From Micromussa lordhowensis (taxonomy: Eukaryota > Cnidaria > Anthozoa > Scleractinia > Lobophylliidae): a stretch of DNA of 64,000 nucleotides. This document shows positions 47,495 to 58,169 of this stretch, piece after piece. Positions within the stretch are counted from its first letter, which is position 1. Each line of letters begins with the position of its first letter. The notes beneath the pieces are model-generated. The model saw nothing but the letters and a program-made list of their open reading frames with translations. It was not told the origin of the DNA and searched no databases. Both the position numbers and the translations under genes were made by a program. Location of the stretch: assembly GCA_964020085.1 (NCBI GenBank), contig OZ026606.1:2199060-2263059 (forward strand), given 5' to 3'.

Positions 47495-47529
47495 TCGGGA
47501 ACTCCACTTGCTGGGCAGGTCGACTTGTT
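47495..47529 (-). pseudogene. Relic of a CTHRC1-like collagen exon
   Basis: On the minus strand the acceptor context (TTTAACTTTGAAG) and the first codons (NKSTCPASGVP) match the start of the collagen exon of copy 2, and the adjoining intron sequence is also related. Homology stops after the first Gly-X-Y triplet. This is a truncated eighth unit of the array. Confidence 0.65.
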
Positions 47530-48866
47530 CTTCAAAGTTAAAATCTAGAAAAAAACGCAATCACATCTGAAACTTCATTTTCTGTTCTGTACATTTTCCA
47601 TGCATTCATTTTGTTTCCATTTCCTTTTCGGAATCAATGTCGCATTGTTTTCTTCATTTTACATTACAAAGTTGTATGGAAACAAAAGCAGTGAGATATA
47701 CGGTCAATATACGAGCATTAAGAAAGAGACTACGCTTACCTTGCACTCTACAAGTAATCTTTTCGTTTCTATTAAAGCAGAAGTGTTTTGGTGTCATTGA
47801 TATTCAGTCAACATATGCATTTGCCGTCTAGCTGAATTTTAGCAGGCGTCTCCCAGAGTCGCACAGGACTCGAGCAGACGCTGTAGTTCAGTTCACATTT
47901 CTCCTCTTCGTGACGAACCAAATAGGCCTGCGAGAGGATTTAGAGACTGATTTAAATCGTTACGTGGATATCGATGTTTTTTTTTTTGGAATATGATTGG
48001 TTAATCCATTCTGTGTTTGTAATCTTGAAATGACTGGAAATCCGGGCTGCGAGAACAAGCGAAGCGACACGATATTTACTGATCAAAGTAATAAAGTGAC
48101 TGAGTGGGAAGTAATAAAATACTGTTCGTCAATTTAAATAGCGGCTGAAATGCCGCGGCACGTATTTCCGTACTTAGAAATTGAAGAGCCATATCGTAAG
48201 ACTGAAAAAGCGCTTGAATTGACTTATAACAACTGCTGATCGATCACGAGAGATACAAATCATCAACAAATGCGAAAATATAAGTACGAGCCAAAACCTT
48301 GAAATTATTTTGCCAGTTATCCCTAGTTATCCCTTATCCCTAAAACCCGTAACAGAGCTCTCAGCCCCAGGGCTCCGCGTTTTCATCCACAGTTCATTCA
48401 CTGTGAGTTTATTAGGTTAGTTAGTGCAGGTCCACATCAGGTCGTTCTTTTTAACCTGCTTTTAATAACCTATGTATGTATGCGTTAGTGAGAGAGCGTG
48501 ATCTGTTTTCTTAAGTGCATACAAACTCTCATAAGTTTACATGGCAAAAACTAGCACAACAATGGAAAAAGTTGACTTTACTCTTCAACCATAGAGAGGA
48601 AAGCTGAAGTTCTCCGGGTTATTTCCAGTTTGCGCGAGTGCGGCTCGTGTACGTAAGCTTGGTGGATCAAAATGGCTGCCATACTCGAGCGTTGAATCAA
48701 ACAGCTTATGAATTGGAGTAAGGCTAGTCTCGAAATAACATGATGCTTCGTTGTTGCTATAGCTTGATGTGACACATTCATTCTGGTGGAGGTTTCTTGC
48801 AGATCCTAAAGTGACTCGACAATACGTGTAAGAATTGAAAACTCCATGAACGTTACTAAGAAACCT

Positions 48867-48960
48867 TGCCAAAATACCACATTAAGATTCTCTTCTTAGA
48901 TCAAGGGTTTACTTTGGCAAAATACGACATTAAGATTCTCTTCTTAGATCAAGGGTTAAT
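48867..48960. repeat. Two-copy 48-bp direct repeat
   Basis: The unit containing ACATTAAGATTCTCTTCTTA occurs twice in tandem with a period of about 48 bp. It overlaps the 5' half of a plus-strand frame at 48866-49195, so that part of the frame is unlikely to be genuine. Confidence 0.85.
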
Positions 48961-49015
48961 TTTGGCTCCCAAGGAAAAAAAACAGTACTCGCTTAAAAAA
49001 TCCACCATTTCTAGA

Positions 49016-49195
49016 ATGGAATTAGCACGTCGGACAGAGTTCCACGTATTTTTCCTTTTTATAATTGTCACACTTTCTTTTCTGGCCAGTTCTTCGATTC
49101 TCTTAACCAGTTCCAAACAAGTGAGACAACAAAAAAGGGACAGGTGGCTATCAACTGAGTTCGGATTACTGACGAGTGGAACTATTGATTCCTGA
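49016..49195 (+). CDS. Hypothetical short protein or first exon with hydrophobic N-terminus
   Basis: From the ATG at 49016 the frame encodes 59 aa. A basic start (MELARR) precedes a hydrophobic stretch (residues about 9-31) suitable as a signal peptide or anchor, then a polar tail. A possible donor (CAA|GTGAGA) occurs after codon 35, so it might be the first exon of a plus-strand gene, but I found no partner exon. It is antisense to the array. It may be chance. Confidence 0.2.
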   Translation: MELARRTEFHVFFLFIIVTLSFLASSSILLTSSKQVRQQKRDRWLSTEFGLLTSGTIDS

Positions 49196-49444
49196 AGGTC
49201 ACTGTTTGAACCAGCAAGGAGCTCGTCATTGAATAAACACTCTTCAAATATTAACTCACAGTCAAAACTTTTTTATCGAAGCACTTTATTGAGCCACTTT
49301 AAAGCATGGCATCACCGCTCTTTACAAAAGCATTTAGTCCCCCAAATATTTAACTTTGTCTGCTACAGTTCAAAACATCGCAAGTAAACTAGAGTATTTA
49401 AGGCTTCGTTTTCGAATTCCTTCATAGCTCACAGTGTTTTTCAG

Positions 49445-50907
49445 TTACTGTGGCTTAGAGACTTCCTCGATAATGATTCGAGCCACTGAGTTGTACCCGG
49501 TATACGCGTCAGAACCGCTCTTGTAACCTGCGCAATCTCCGACCGCCAATCCCACTCGTACAGTACCTTTACCAATCCCCTCACAGTACCCCCCGATCTG
49601 GCTGTGCTTGTGTACATTGGTGTCTGTTTTGCCGTGATTAAGAGCAAGAACATCGATCGCTTCGATGGTGATTGGTTTAGAACACTCCACGCCATTGAAG
49701 GTGAAATACCAACGCTTGCAGCAGTTCAGGCAGCAACAAATCCGGAAATCTCCATCATACTCCACCTTCAATGCCGTGTCTTGGCTTTTCTTGATAAAGA
49801 CACAATCCTAGGTTGAGAGATAATTATAGGGATTGAAGGAATTAGCATTGAGCAGAGAGGAAAACAGGCTTACCAGACTCAGTAGGTATACGTCATGTGG
49901 TTTGCTTAATAATTCCGAGAAACTGCTGTTTAGCAGAAATAATTGCTCAACCTCACACGTAAAAACCGTTAAAAGTACATAAGCCGCCTATATCAGATCA
50001 GCTTTCTATCGAAAAAGTCGTAATCTTTAGGAAATATAAAAATTACTGACCTTTATCAAGCCATAATCCCTTCCATCGTTCAATTTGCTCCAGACGCATT
50101 GTTTCCAGTTCCTCTGAGGGACCACAGCCGAGGGGCCCTGTTCGCCCTTGGTTCCTTTAGGGCCAACCTTTCCAGGTGGTCCCATCGGCCCTTTGGACCC
50201 CTCAGGGCCCTGAGGTCCCATTTTACCGGGAGCTCCTACAGGTCCTCGGTCCCCCCTGGTCCCATCTCTTCCATTGAGACCGGGCACTCCGGGGACACCT
50301 GGGACGCCACTAGCTGGGCAGCTCGAGATCTGCGGAGACTGGGTCTTAACCTAGCGATAAAAGAGGAAATATTCTGGGAAGTGGACGTTAAGACATTTCT
50401 GCTGACAAAAATGAACAGGTACAACATTGTCAGCATCTAGAAAATTTGTTATTTGAAACATTTGTTAGGAACTCGTGGACTGGAAACTCGTTTTGTGGCC
50501 CTGAAAATGTTGCATTTTGATTTCGCTTAGTCCGTCGAGTATGACCGTAAATATGTACCCTTTCTGAACGGCAGAATTAAGAATATCTGGGAATCGCGAC
50601 TGAGAGATACGAGCGAGCGAAACTGTGAAGTGAAGAAGTGTATCCCTCTTTGTTATTTTTTACTTTCTAATCGGCAGATTTTTGAAGAATATCTGTGAAT
50701 CGCGACTGAGTGAAACCAACCAAACGAGCGAAACCGTGAAGTAAGACCCAAAGGGACTGACTGGTGCATAACGAAAGCACGTCGCTTGTTCACTGCAATA
50801 GCGGGCGCCAGGGTGTTGGCTAAAAGTGGAAACCCTACCGACTGGTTGGCGGAAAACACCAGCCGTGGAATAATACACGAGACAAGCCAAATGATCTTCA
50901 AACTCAT
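49445..50907 (-). CDS. CTHRC1: CTHRC1-like secreted collagen protein, copy 5
   Basis: Exons: 50839-50907 (23-aa signal peptide), 50051-50350 (collagen, 100 codons) and 49445-49807; all phase 0, total 243 aa. It has the longest helix of the array, about 20 Gly-X-Y triplets from [10 protein letters not shown] to GEQGPS, preceded by a cysteine (SSCPASG). The C-terminal exon has [24 protein letters not shown] and [13 protein letters not shown] and ends SKPQ, so it is the most diverged C-terminal domain of the array. The donor after exon 2 is GTCAGT, less standard than in the other copies. The first exon and upstream DNA are closest to copy 6. Confidence 0.9.
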
Positions 50908-51283
50908 CTTTCACTTGGTTTACGTCAGGTCCACTTAGTCTGGAAGAATTCTGTAAACCAGGAAAAAAAACACATAAACGCAATCAGCTCCGCGAAAACA
51001 AAACTGTCGGTCGGATCAATAAAGAATTTTGGCATTTTCGACAATTAAGAACCTAACTCACAATGCACAAATTAAACCGAGAGAAAAAAACAGATTCTTT
51101 TACTTCCTGAGTCAATTCTACTGAATCGCCGCATACCTCAAATTATCGCCAAGTTTACTTCCAAGATTTCTTGGGGCTATAAACTTTAAAAGTTCAGTTT
51201 TCAAATATTGTTCACAGTTTGAAGTTTTACTTACGAAGTCTAGACTCTAAACAACTCCTACGCTTCACATAATTCCTTTTTAG

Positions 51284-51460
51284 TGCTTACTGTTTCGCGT
51301 AAAAACTAGTTCATCTCCCCTCAGGCTGATTCCTTTAACACAACAAACATTTACTGTCAAGGTGAGCTGACAACAAGGTAAATATTTGCCCGGTTCCACA
51401 GACAGATAAACAAAAACTCAACATTTTCTGTCTACCGTACATTGCTGCAAAACGCAAGAG
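51284..51460 (-). promoter_or_regulatory. Conserved upstream block of copy 5
   Basis: About 170 bp (TTACTGTTTCGCGTAAAAAC, then GAGCTGACAACAAGGTAAAT and CTCAACATTTTCTGTCT) match 57982-58160 upstream of copy 6 in the same order and at a similar distance from exon 1. Conservation beyond flanking DNA could mean a promoter or non-coding first exon, or simply recent duplication. Confidence 0.45.
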
Positions 51461-51903
51461 TTTACAATACCCGCAAATTACAATATTTTTCAAGTCAGCA
51501 CTATTTTGTTTTGTATCACTGTGTTACCTTCATTAAAATTCTATTTGAATTAATGAGTGAACTATTGGACAGAAGTCTGATAAATTTCATTTACTATTAT
51601 ATTTAATGAAAGAAATCCTTTAACATAACCTTCTGAGAAGTCGATCATAGTTGATTCTCTCCTAACTATCATCAACTATTGTTGATAGCGTGGTGCTCTC
51701 GATGAAGTGAACACGTCAAAGTCATAAATAACAAACTAGATATGCTAATTCTACTGTACATTGCAAATGCACGTGCAATAGGCTACATATGCTAATTTGC
51801 TGAGAATTACACATTGCACGTGCAACACTATCACCAACTATCGTTTACATGGTCAAACGGCAAAAGAAGGTTCGTGATAGTTAACAACTATTCACCGAAG
51901 TGG

Positions 51904-52097
51904 AGGTGGCTAGCGGTGGATATTTACCGAGCCGCGAAGCGGTAAGTACTTGGTGTATCCCTTATCATAGTGTATTTAGAACGTAGCATAGTATATTTAT
52001 CCTTATTATAGTGTATTAGATACACTATAATATCTGGAAGGGATACATGAAGTACTTAGGCGCGAAGCAGCGAGGTAAATATCCACCGCTAGCCACC
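51904..52097. mobile_element. Hairpin with GGTGGCTAGCGGTGG arms
   Basis: Arms containing TAGCGGTGGATATTTACC pair with GGTAAATATCCACCGCTA. The loop carries short repeated TATAGTGTATT motifs. Confidence 0.75.
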
Positions 52098-52318
52098 GAC
52101 ACTGAGGTGATTAGTTGTTTTAGTTTACACTAAAACAGTGAGATAATAAACACCAAAAACAAATTAATTTGGATGATTTCTTCACTTTTCACGGATGCAA
52201 ACCGGACGCCATTTTCTCTCGAGTTGCTCGGAGGTAAATAGCACAGGATATCCGGAGTTTGACGAGCCAATCAGCGCGCGCCATCAACGCTATCCACTGT
52301 TTTAGTATTTAACAAATT

Positions 52319-52461
52319 GACGTCAGTTTTTCATGCGTCTGTCCTGTTATTGATCATAAATTTCGTTATCACATTGGCAAAGTAGATCCACAGACTACTT
52401 TGACAATGTGATGACGAAATTCATTGTCAATAACAGGACAGACTCATTAAAAACTGATATC
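52319..52461. mobile_element. Hairpin with CTGTCCTGTTATTGA arms
   Basis: An imperfect palindrome of about 143 bp. The arms pair from CAGTTTTT...CTGTCCTGTTATTGA to TCAATAACAGGACAG...AAAAACTG, with a short loop at AAAGTAGATCCACAGACTACTTT. Confidence 0.8.
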
Positions 52462-53544
52462 AATTTGTTTTTTACGATAACAAATGGTCGAATTGCCCGC
52501 TCTCGCTCGCTGACGCGTCGCACGAATTTCAAATTAATGTGTCTGTCCGCATATTGACGATAAAAATTAGCCAATGAGCGCGCGAGAATTTCTGCAGTTA
52601 TCGTAAAAATACTAATTGACGATAGTTCACCGGCAGTCGCGCGAGCAAAGTCACGTGAGCAGCTAGTTCCAGGCCAAAGGCAGGGCCGGGCCTCATATTC
52701 GTCTATTAGACGTATTATCAGGTCATTACTCCATCTCGCCGCATTGCCCTTCCTACCCGATGAACGCTTTATGTTTAGTGATACGCTTCTTTTTTTCTGT
52801 GTTTCTTCTAATTCTTGCGAGTTGACGCTTTCTTCGGAAGATCTCTTCTCTATGTCATCTTGGTCCTCAATATTTTCTTTGTCATGATTATGATCGAATA
52901 AACCCGAACTCTGAAGCTGCAGCTGAGCCTCGCGAGGAACTTATGGTGGTCATTTTAAACGAGCTCGCCGATTTTCGGGAAAAACAGCTTACCGAAAACT
53001 ATCATGAACTATCATACGCGTTGTCAAACATCGACTATGGTAAAGAATTTAAACAAGCTCAAAATGAGTGATAGTTGATGATAGTCGGTGGTCATGCGCC
53101 GTTTGATTTCTTTCGCTCTCTCGGTCCGCGGAGTGAGCGCGGGCTCATTTCCCGAACAGAGGCCGCTAATCAAGCCTACAGTGAACTGTGAGAGTGTAAA
53201 CTTTTTTAATTTAATAAGGATATTAACTTTCCAGCCGAGACTGAATATTCTTATTTTTCTGCCAATTTTAGGTTGAAATATTCTAGTGAATATATTCCGT
53301 CTTCGATTATAGCGTATGACATTTCTGTTTTCGAATGTGTTTGGTGTCTGGATGGTGTTAAGTAATTTTGGAGTCAGCCTGTAGACGTTACAGCCTGGTA
53401 TCACGCAGATAACGTCTTGCAGAAATGTTATTAGCATCAAACACACGGCCGGCTAATGCTGTTTTTGTTGCTTTTCAAAATTCTTAATTAAATTCCGCAA
53501 ATTCCAGTCTCGCTATTCTTATTATTAAGTTTGGACTAGAAAGG

Positions 53545-53790
53545 TGACAGCGGTTTCAACTGAATGTGGTAAAACCAAAACCAAACAATTACTTACCAAT
53601 TAGACTACTCAGCAAATCTCAAACCGTAGTTATACCAAAACCAGAGTAAAAACCTGATTACTAGCCTGAAATGTTAGTCATCTCCCGCTCTCAGCATGAC
53701 CCCCCTGGGGATCATGCTGAGGGCGGGAGATAACCGACATTTCAGGCTACTTGATTACTTTCGACACTGAATTGAAAAACCACTCTATTT
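53545..53790. mobile_element. MITE related to 27336-27482, split by a younger insertion
   Basis: The ends (CAGCGGTTTCAACTGAATG and the complementary GAATTGAAAAACCACTC) and interior (AAACCAAAACCAAAC) match the HECT-intron MITE. An 88-bp hairpin (53662-53749) interrupts it. Confidence 0.8.
53662..53749. mobile_element. Nested 88-bp hairpin MITE (TAGCCTGAAATG ends)
   Basis: Termini TAGCCTGAAATG and CATTTCAGGCTA are flanked by CCTGATTAC (53653-53661) and CTTGATTAC (53750-53758), a 9-bp target duplication with one mismatch. Its TAGCCTG ends match the 19744-19852 element. Confidence 0.85.
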
Positions 53791-54170
53791 TCCACTCCCA
53801 GTGTATCTTATTAGTTCAATTATCTAAATATATATATAATTTAAGTAGAAGCTGATAAAATAACGTAAATTTAAAAAATTAAATGACTGTCTTGCGATAA
53901 AATTGTAAAAGGTTGTAGCTAATCCCCAAATTAGTGACCCTCCAAAGGTAAGAAACCTTTAAAAGTAGTGGTCTTAAACTTAACTTGTCTGGCTGTTAAA
54001 AAGACAATGGAAATGACAACACGCCATTCAACAAGTTACACAAAACTGATGTCATAAGCACTTAATGACTGGCTCAAGGGATTTCCCTGGGATCCTCTAT
54101 AATGTTCCCCGAGGGGAGGCCGAGGGGAACATTGAGGGCCGGTGTTATACCTCTCAACTAAAATAAATAA

Positions 54171-54394
54171 TAGGGAGCTTAAGCAAAGGCGTTTTTGAGC
54201 GGCGTACGGCAACCGGAAATGAGGTGTTTCTCTTTTTACTCGCCTTGGCGCTACCGCATTTGTAATACTAAGTGTTTTTACTCTTTTTGAGACGATTTAC
54301 TTGAAAATTAGAGCGCATCCACTGCCCAAAAATGAGAAACGTCCACTTCCGTTTGCCGTACGTCGCTCAAAAACGCCTTTGCTTAAGCTTCCTA
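54171..54394. mobile_element. MITE with AGGGAGCTTAAGCAAAGGCG ends
   Basis: The left end (AGCTTAAGCAAAGGCGTTTT then GAGCG and CGTACGGCAA) is mirrored at the right end. The interior is about 130 bp and non-coding. Confidence 0.78.
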
Positions 54395-54399
54395 TTTTC

Positions 54400-55540
54400 T
54401 TGACGCCGTTCGCCGCGGTTTTCTGGTGCAAGACCTGATCACGTGCGAGTCGAAAGTACAAGTTGTTGTTCCCTTAGGGAGTTCGGAGATATAACAGTGT
54501 TATATTGCTCTGTTTTATTGAGCTACCCCTCCTGGGGTCGAAACTCGTGACCTCTTCCCCCCAAGACTGACTCGCTGTTAGCTTTAGAGCGAAGTAAAGC
54601 AGTCCAGATATCTGGGGAATAAAAGACCGGCGACGTTGACTGAATTTTTCATGAAATCGATGTTCAGCAAAAAGAATCGAGCAGTTCAGATTATTTTAGC
54701 GTATAGAAAGGTCATGACCATGGGAGAAACAAGAAGTGAAGACGACTGGCTTTCCTCAATTAGCCCACGCCCCCGCCAGCAAGTTCTTTGTCACAAACGA
54801 GCGGAAAACATTTAATCCTGAAGAAAGAATGTTCTCCTTGTTCCCGTACACTCTTGCTTTTTTATAAGAAGTTTGTTTTATACCTGAAACTATCGTATCT
54901 TTTTTTAGGTTCGAAAGAGGGGCAAAGCACGCGTTAATACTACAAGAAATCTTCCAAAGTACTGTCAAACCCGGACACATTTCCTACGTCTCGGTCCATT
55001 TTATCCGGGTCCCGTAGATTTCCACACCTTTCAGTTTAAAAATGTCCATCAAAAGTGAGCTGACTTTCAGTGTATAGGGTTCAATACTCATGCTATCTTT
55101 TGGTTTATGAATCAAGATCTCTTTGAGCTTAATTTTGTAGGATTATTCTCACATAATGAAACCAAATCATAAGCGGTGCATACGTCGCTCTATGGAGTTT
55201 CCAAGTAAATTAAGCTTGAAAGAGCGCAATAGGTTAATATATCGTGTTGACAACTGTTTACAGCGCTGAGTGTCATGTAAGAAACCAAAACAGCCCGTTA
55301 AAAATAATTAACAACTGCTTTAGTTTATTCGAAGGAATGGAATAGGTCACTTGATACCTCCCTACACCAACACCAAGCAAACAAGTCGCTAATCCATATT
55401 TCAAAATCTTTTTAATCGCTGTTAATCAAAGTTCCCGCATTATTACACTAATATCCCGAATCTAATGTGTCCTTTATGATAATGATAAAACAGCAAACTA
55501 AAGAAGCTGGTTGAGGCCTTCTTTCTTTCTGTTTTGCTTC
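54400..55540. other. Intergenic region 3' of copy 6
   Basis: No supported gene. The minus-strand frame at 54756-54980 has no motif or splice partner that I can identify. Confidence 0.45.
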
Positions 55541-55544
55541 CAAG

Positions 55545-56010
55545 CTACTTCTGAGGTGGAGGCACCTCCTCGATCATGATTCGGGTCACGGAGTTCCACC
55601 CGGTATAAGCGTCTGCTCCGGATTTCTTCCCCGCGCAGTCTCCGACTCTTATTCCCACTCGGATGGTTCCCTTGGAAAGTCCCTGGCAGTAACCTCCAAT
55701 GTAATGCACTCTGTGTATGTTGACGTCTGTTTTGCCTTGGTTTCTATAAATATGGACAAGACCATCAATGGCGAGTGGACCTTTACACTCAGCACCATCA
55801 AAGGTGAAGTACCAGCGCTTACAGCAATCCAGACAGTAAGCTATCCTGAAGTCACCATTGTACTCCACTTTCAAGGCTGTATCCTGGGCGTGCTTGGTAA
55901 AATTACACTCCTACAAGCCAGAAGTAAATTTACATCTTAATTTGATGTAAAACGGGCTTCTGCGCTCCTTGCTGTGGTGCACTAATCTGTAAGACTGTTC
56001 ACAGCCTCTC

Positions 56011-56047
<37 letters not shown>

Positions 56048-57637
56048 TTTATTTACCCTGTGCAGCATTAAATATGATCTGAAATATAATAAATGATATA
56101 AAAGTATAAAATATGAATATATGCAATAGAAATGCATGAAGTAAAAGTTTACATATATGTATAAAAAATTAATAGTTAACTACTGAGCACTGATGGCTAG
56201 CTTTGTCAGCATTAAAAAGATAGTTAAATAGTTGGTCTTAAAAGTTTTAAAATTTGTTATGTTTCTGAGTTCTTTAGGTAGTCGATTCCAATCCTTTGCA
56301 GCAGTACTGAAATGTCTTTTGCCCCATGGTGGATCTGGCATTGGGAATGTTTAATAACGAGTCGTCATCTTAATCGTAAGCTTGCCCTTGTGGCTATGTA
56401 CTTTTCTAAGTGTTCAGGGCAGTTTTGACGTTTGACAATCTTAAAAACGGATTGGAAACGCGAGCGAAGCGAGGGCGAAGCACGCCGGGCTGGGGTGGGG
56501 TGGGGTGGCGTTTTCGAGTGAAGCGAGCAAGAAGAACAGGGAGCACACGATCTTGCTGAGTAGGAAGAGAGTAAATAAATAAAAGAGAAGAATGAATAGT
56601 CCACCTTTGTTTCCTGCTGTCTTTTCTTACGCGACCTTACAGGGAAAACCGCTAATAACTCGTACCTAGGCCCTTTCACGCTCTGCAATTTTTGGCAACT
56701 CTTCGCCTAAACACAATTTTGAACACAATCCGAAAATTCGCTTGAATCTCTAAATTTCCTCGCTTTCACGAAACCAAACAAACAAAAAAAGAAGTCGAAA
56801 GGTTTTTCTACAACTTGGCCGAATTTGTTTTCGAATACTTTCGCGACAGTCGGAGAATTTTAGCGACTTTTCTCAAATCCCTTTTCGCCCCCGGTACCAT
56901 ACACGTCATCCAGCGCGCGCTCGAGCTCCCCTCCATCTCCCACACATGTTTTTTGATACGACAAATCTTTACAAACCCCTCCCCCGGTTCGCAGTTTTTC
57001 TTGCGCGTCCAAAGTCGACCGATCTCCGCACTGAAATAAAATGTCGCGAGCCACTGCCTGAAGCGTTTTAGCGAGATTCCGCGATAAAACCTGGGAGCCG
57101 GGAAAGGATTTTGCAAAGATTTGTCGTGTCTCTAACCTTAATCAGCCCATAGTCTCTGCCATCATTGAGTTGCTTCCAGGCACATTGTTTCCAGTTTCTC
57201 TGAGGGGCCTGGGTCCCATTCTCACCTTTGGGCCCTTGAGGACCCTTAGCTCCCATTATACCGGGTGCTCCCACAGGTCCTTGATCTCCTTTGGCCCCAG
57301 GTGATCCCGGTACACTATTGCAGCCGCTGACAGTACAGCTCAAGGTCGGCGGGACTGTGGTTTTGACCTGATAAGGAGAAAACAAAAAAGCTAATGTGAA
57401 GGTAATGCTAAACAAGGAAAAGTGAAACAAGACTGCAAAGACTAAGGAGAGACAGTTTGTTCACGTAATGGCTGGGGAGCCGACTTTTTCGCGAGTAAAA
57501 AAAACTTGCTAGTGAAACCGTAGCGATTTGTTGGAATTCAAGTCAAGATTGTGAAGGTAAAACCTTACCGATTGGTTAGAGGAAAACACCAAGTGTGGAA
57601 TGATACAAGAGACAAGCCAAATGATCTTCAAACTCAT
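55545..57637 (-). CDS. CTHRC1: CTHRC1-like secreted collagen protein, copy 6
   Basis: Exons: 57569-57637 (23-aa signal peptide, nearly identical to copy 5), 57137-57367 (collagen, 77 codons) and 55545-55910; all phase 0, 221 aa. It has the shortest helix, about 12 triplets, preceded by two cysteines (LSCTVSGC). The C-terminal exon starts ECNF instead of DCxF and then has [20 protein letters not shown] and TGWNSVTRIMIEE, ending PPPQK. Its first exon and upstream DNA group with copy 5, but its last exon is closer to copies 1, 2 and 7, so the gene looks mosaic. Intron 2 carries a LINE 3' end and a GC-rich segment. Confidence 0.9.
56009..56340 (-). mobile_element. Non-LTR retrotransposon 3' end with (TTA)n tail (minus strand)
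   Basis: The minus-strand frame 56340-56180 encodes a LINE reverse transcriptase C-terminus (WGKRHFSTAAKDWNRLPKEL followed by NFKTFK). Downstream on the same strand is an AT-rich 3' UTR and a (TTA)n tail (56009-56045 on the plus strand as AAT units). It is inserted in intron 2 of CTHRC1-like copy 6 in the same orientation as the gene. Confidence 0.78.
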
Positions 57638-57981
57638 CTTTCGCTTGCGGTTTGGTTCAAGTCCTGCCTGGAAGAATCCTGTAATAAAATAATACAAAGC
57701 AGAGGTAATAAATGTCTCGAAAACAAAACTTGATGGTTTGGGCTGCGAATGTGATCCAAATGAAATGTGTGACTTGCGAAGAGAAGAGTGACTCGGAAAG
57801 AGCACAAATTCAAGAGAAACTTGAACGGGTTCATTCACCTCTTAAAAGTTAATTGAACTGAAATAACACTTGTTGAATTATTCTCTGGCGTTCCTTCCAA
57901 ATTTCTTGGATTTGTTTAGTTTTAAACGTCCGGCGAACAAAACTCGTGGAGTTCACTTTGAAGACATACGCTTCGTCACAT

Positions 57982-58160
57982 AATTCTTTTTCAGTGTTTA
58001 CTGTTTCGCGTAAAAACTAGTTCAATATCCGCACACTGATTCGTTTAGCACAACAAATATTTATTGTCTGGTTGAGCTGACAACAAGGTAAATATTTGCC
58101 AAAGACAAAACTCAACATTTTCTGTCTTCCGAACATTGCTGCAAAACGCAAACGTTTGAT
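57982..58160 (-). promoter_or_regulatory. Conserved upstream block of copy 6
   Basis: The counterpart of 51284-51460: it shares TTACTGTTTCGCGTAAAAAC, GAGCTGACAACAAGGTAAAT, CTCAACATTTTCTGTCT and an ATTGCTGCAAAACGCAA motif. Weaker similarity continues to about 58640. Confidence 0.45.
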
Positions 58161-58169
58161 TCCGGAACT

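Larger units (their letters stand above)
47540..49440. other. Intergenic region between the relic and copy 5
   Basis: Contains a block near 47740-47830 related to 45200-45320 (CTTTTCGTTTCT and TTAAAGCAGAAGTGTTTTGG shared), which supports duplication of this part of the array. Also contains a 48-bp tandem duplication at 48867-48960 and a short signal-peptide-like frame described separately. No further gene is supported. Confidence 0.5.
51640..53100. mobile_element. Composite palindromic repeat block
   Basis: Motifs such as GATAGTTGATGATAG and CTATCATCAACTATTG occur at both margins. Inside are two hairpins: 51904-52097 (GGTGGCTAGCGGTGGATATT and its reverse complement) and 52319-52461 (CTGTCCTGTTATTGA and its reverse complement). 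The 140-codon minus-strand frame at 53024-53446 overlaps this block and has no motif. I read the whole as one or more nested non-autonomous elements. Confidence 0.6.

Noticed and set aside
53024..53446. 140-codon minus-strand frame
   Set aside because: Overlaps a palindromic repeat block and shows no recognisable domain.
56365..57116. Minus-strand frames of about 100 codons in intron 2 of copy 6
   Set aside because: No motifs, and they lie in GC-rich intronic sequence next to a LINE end.
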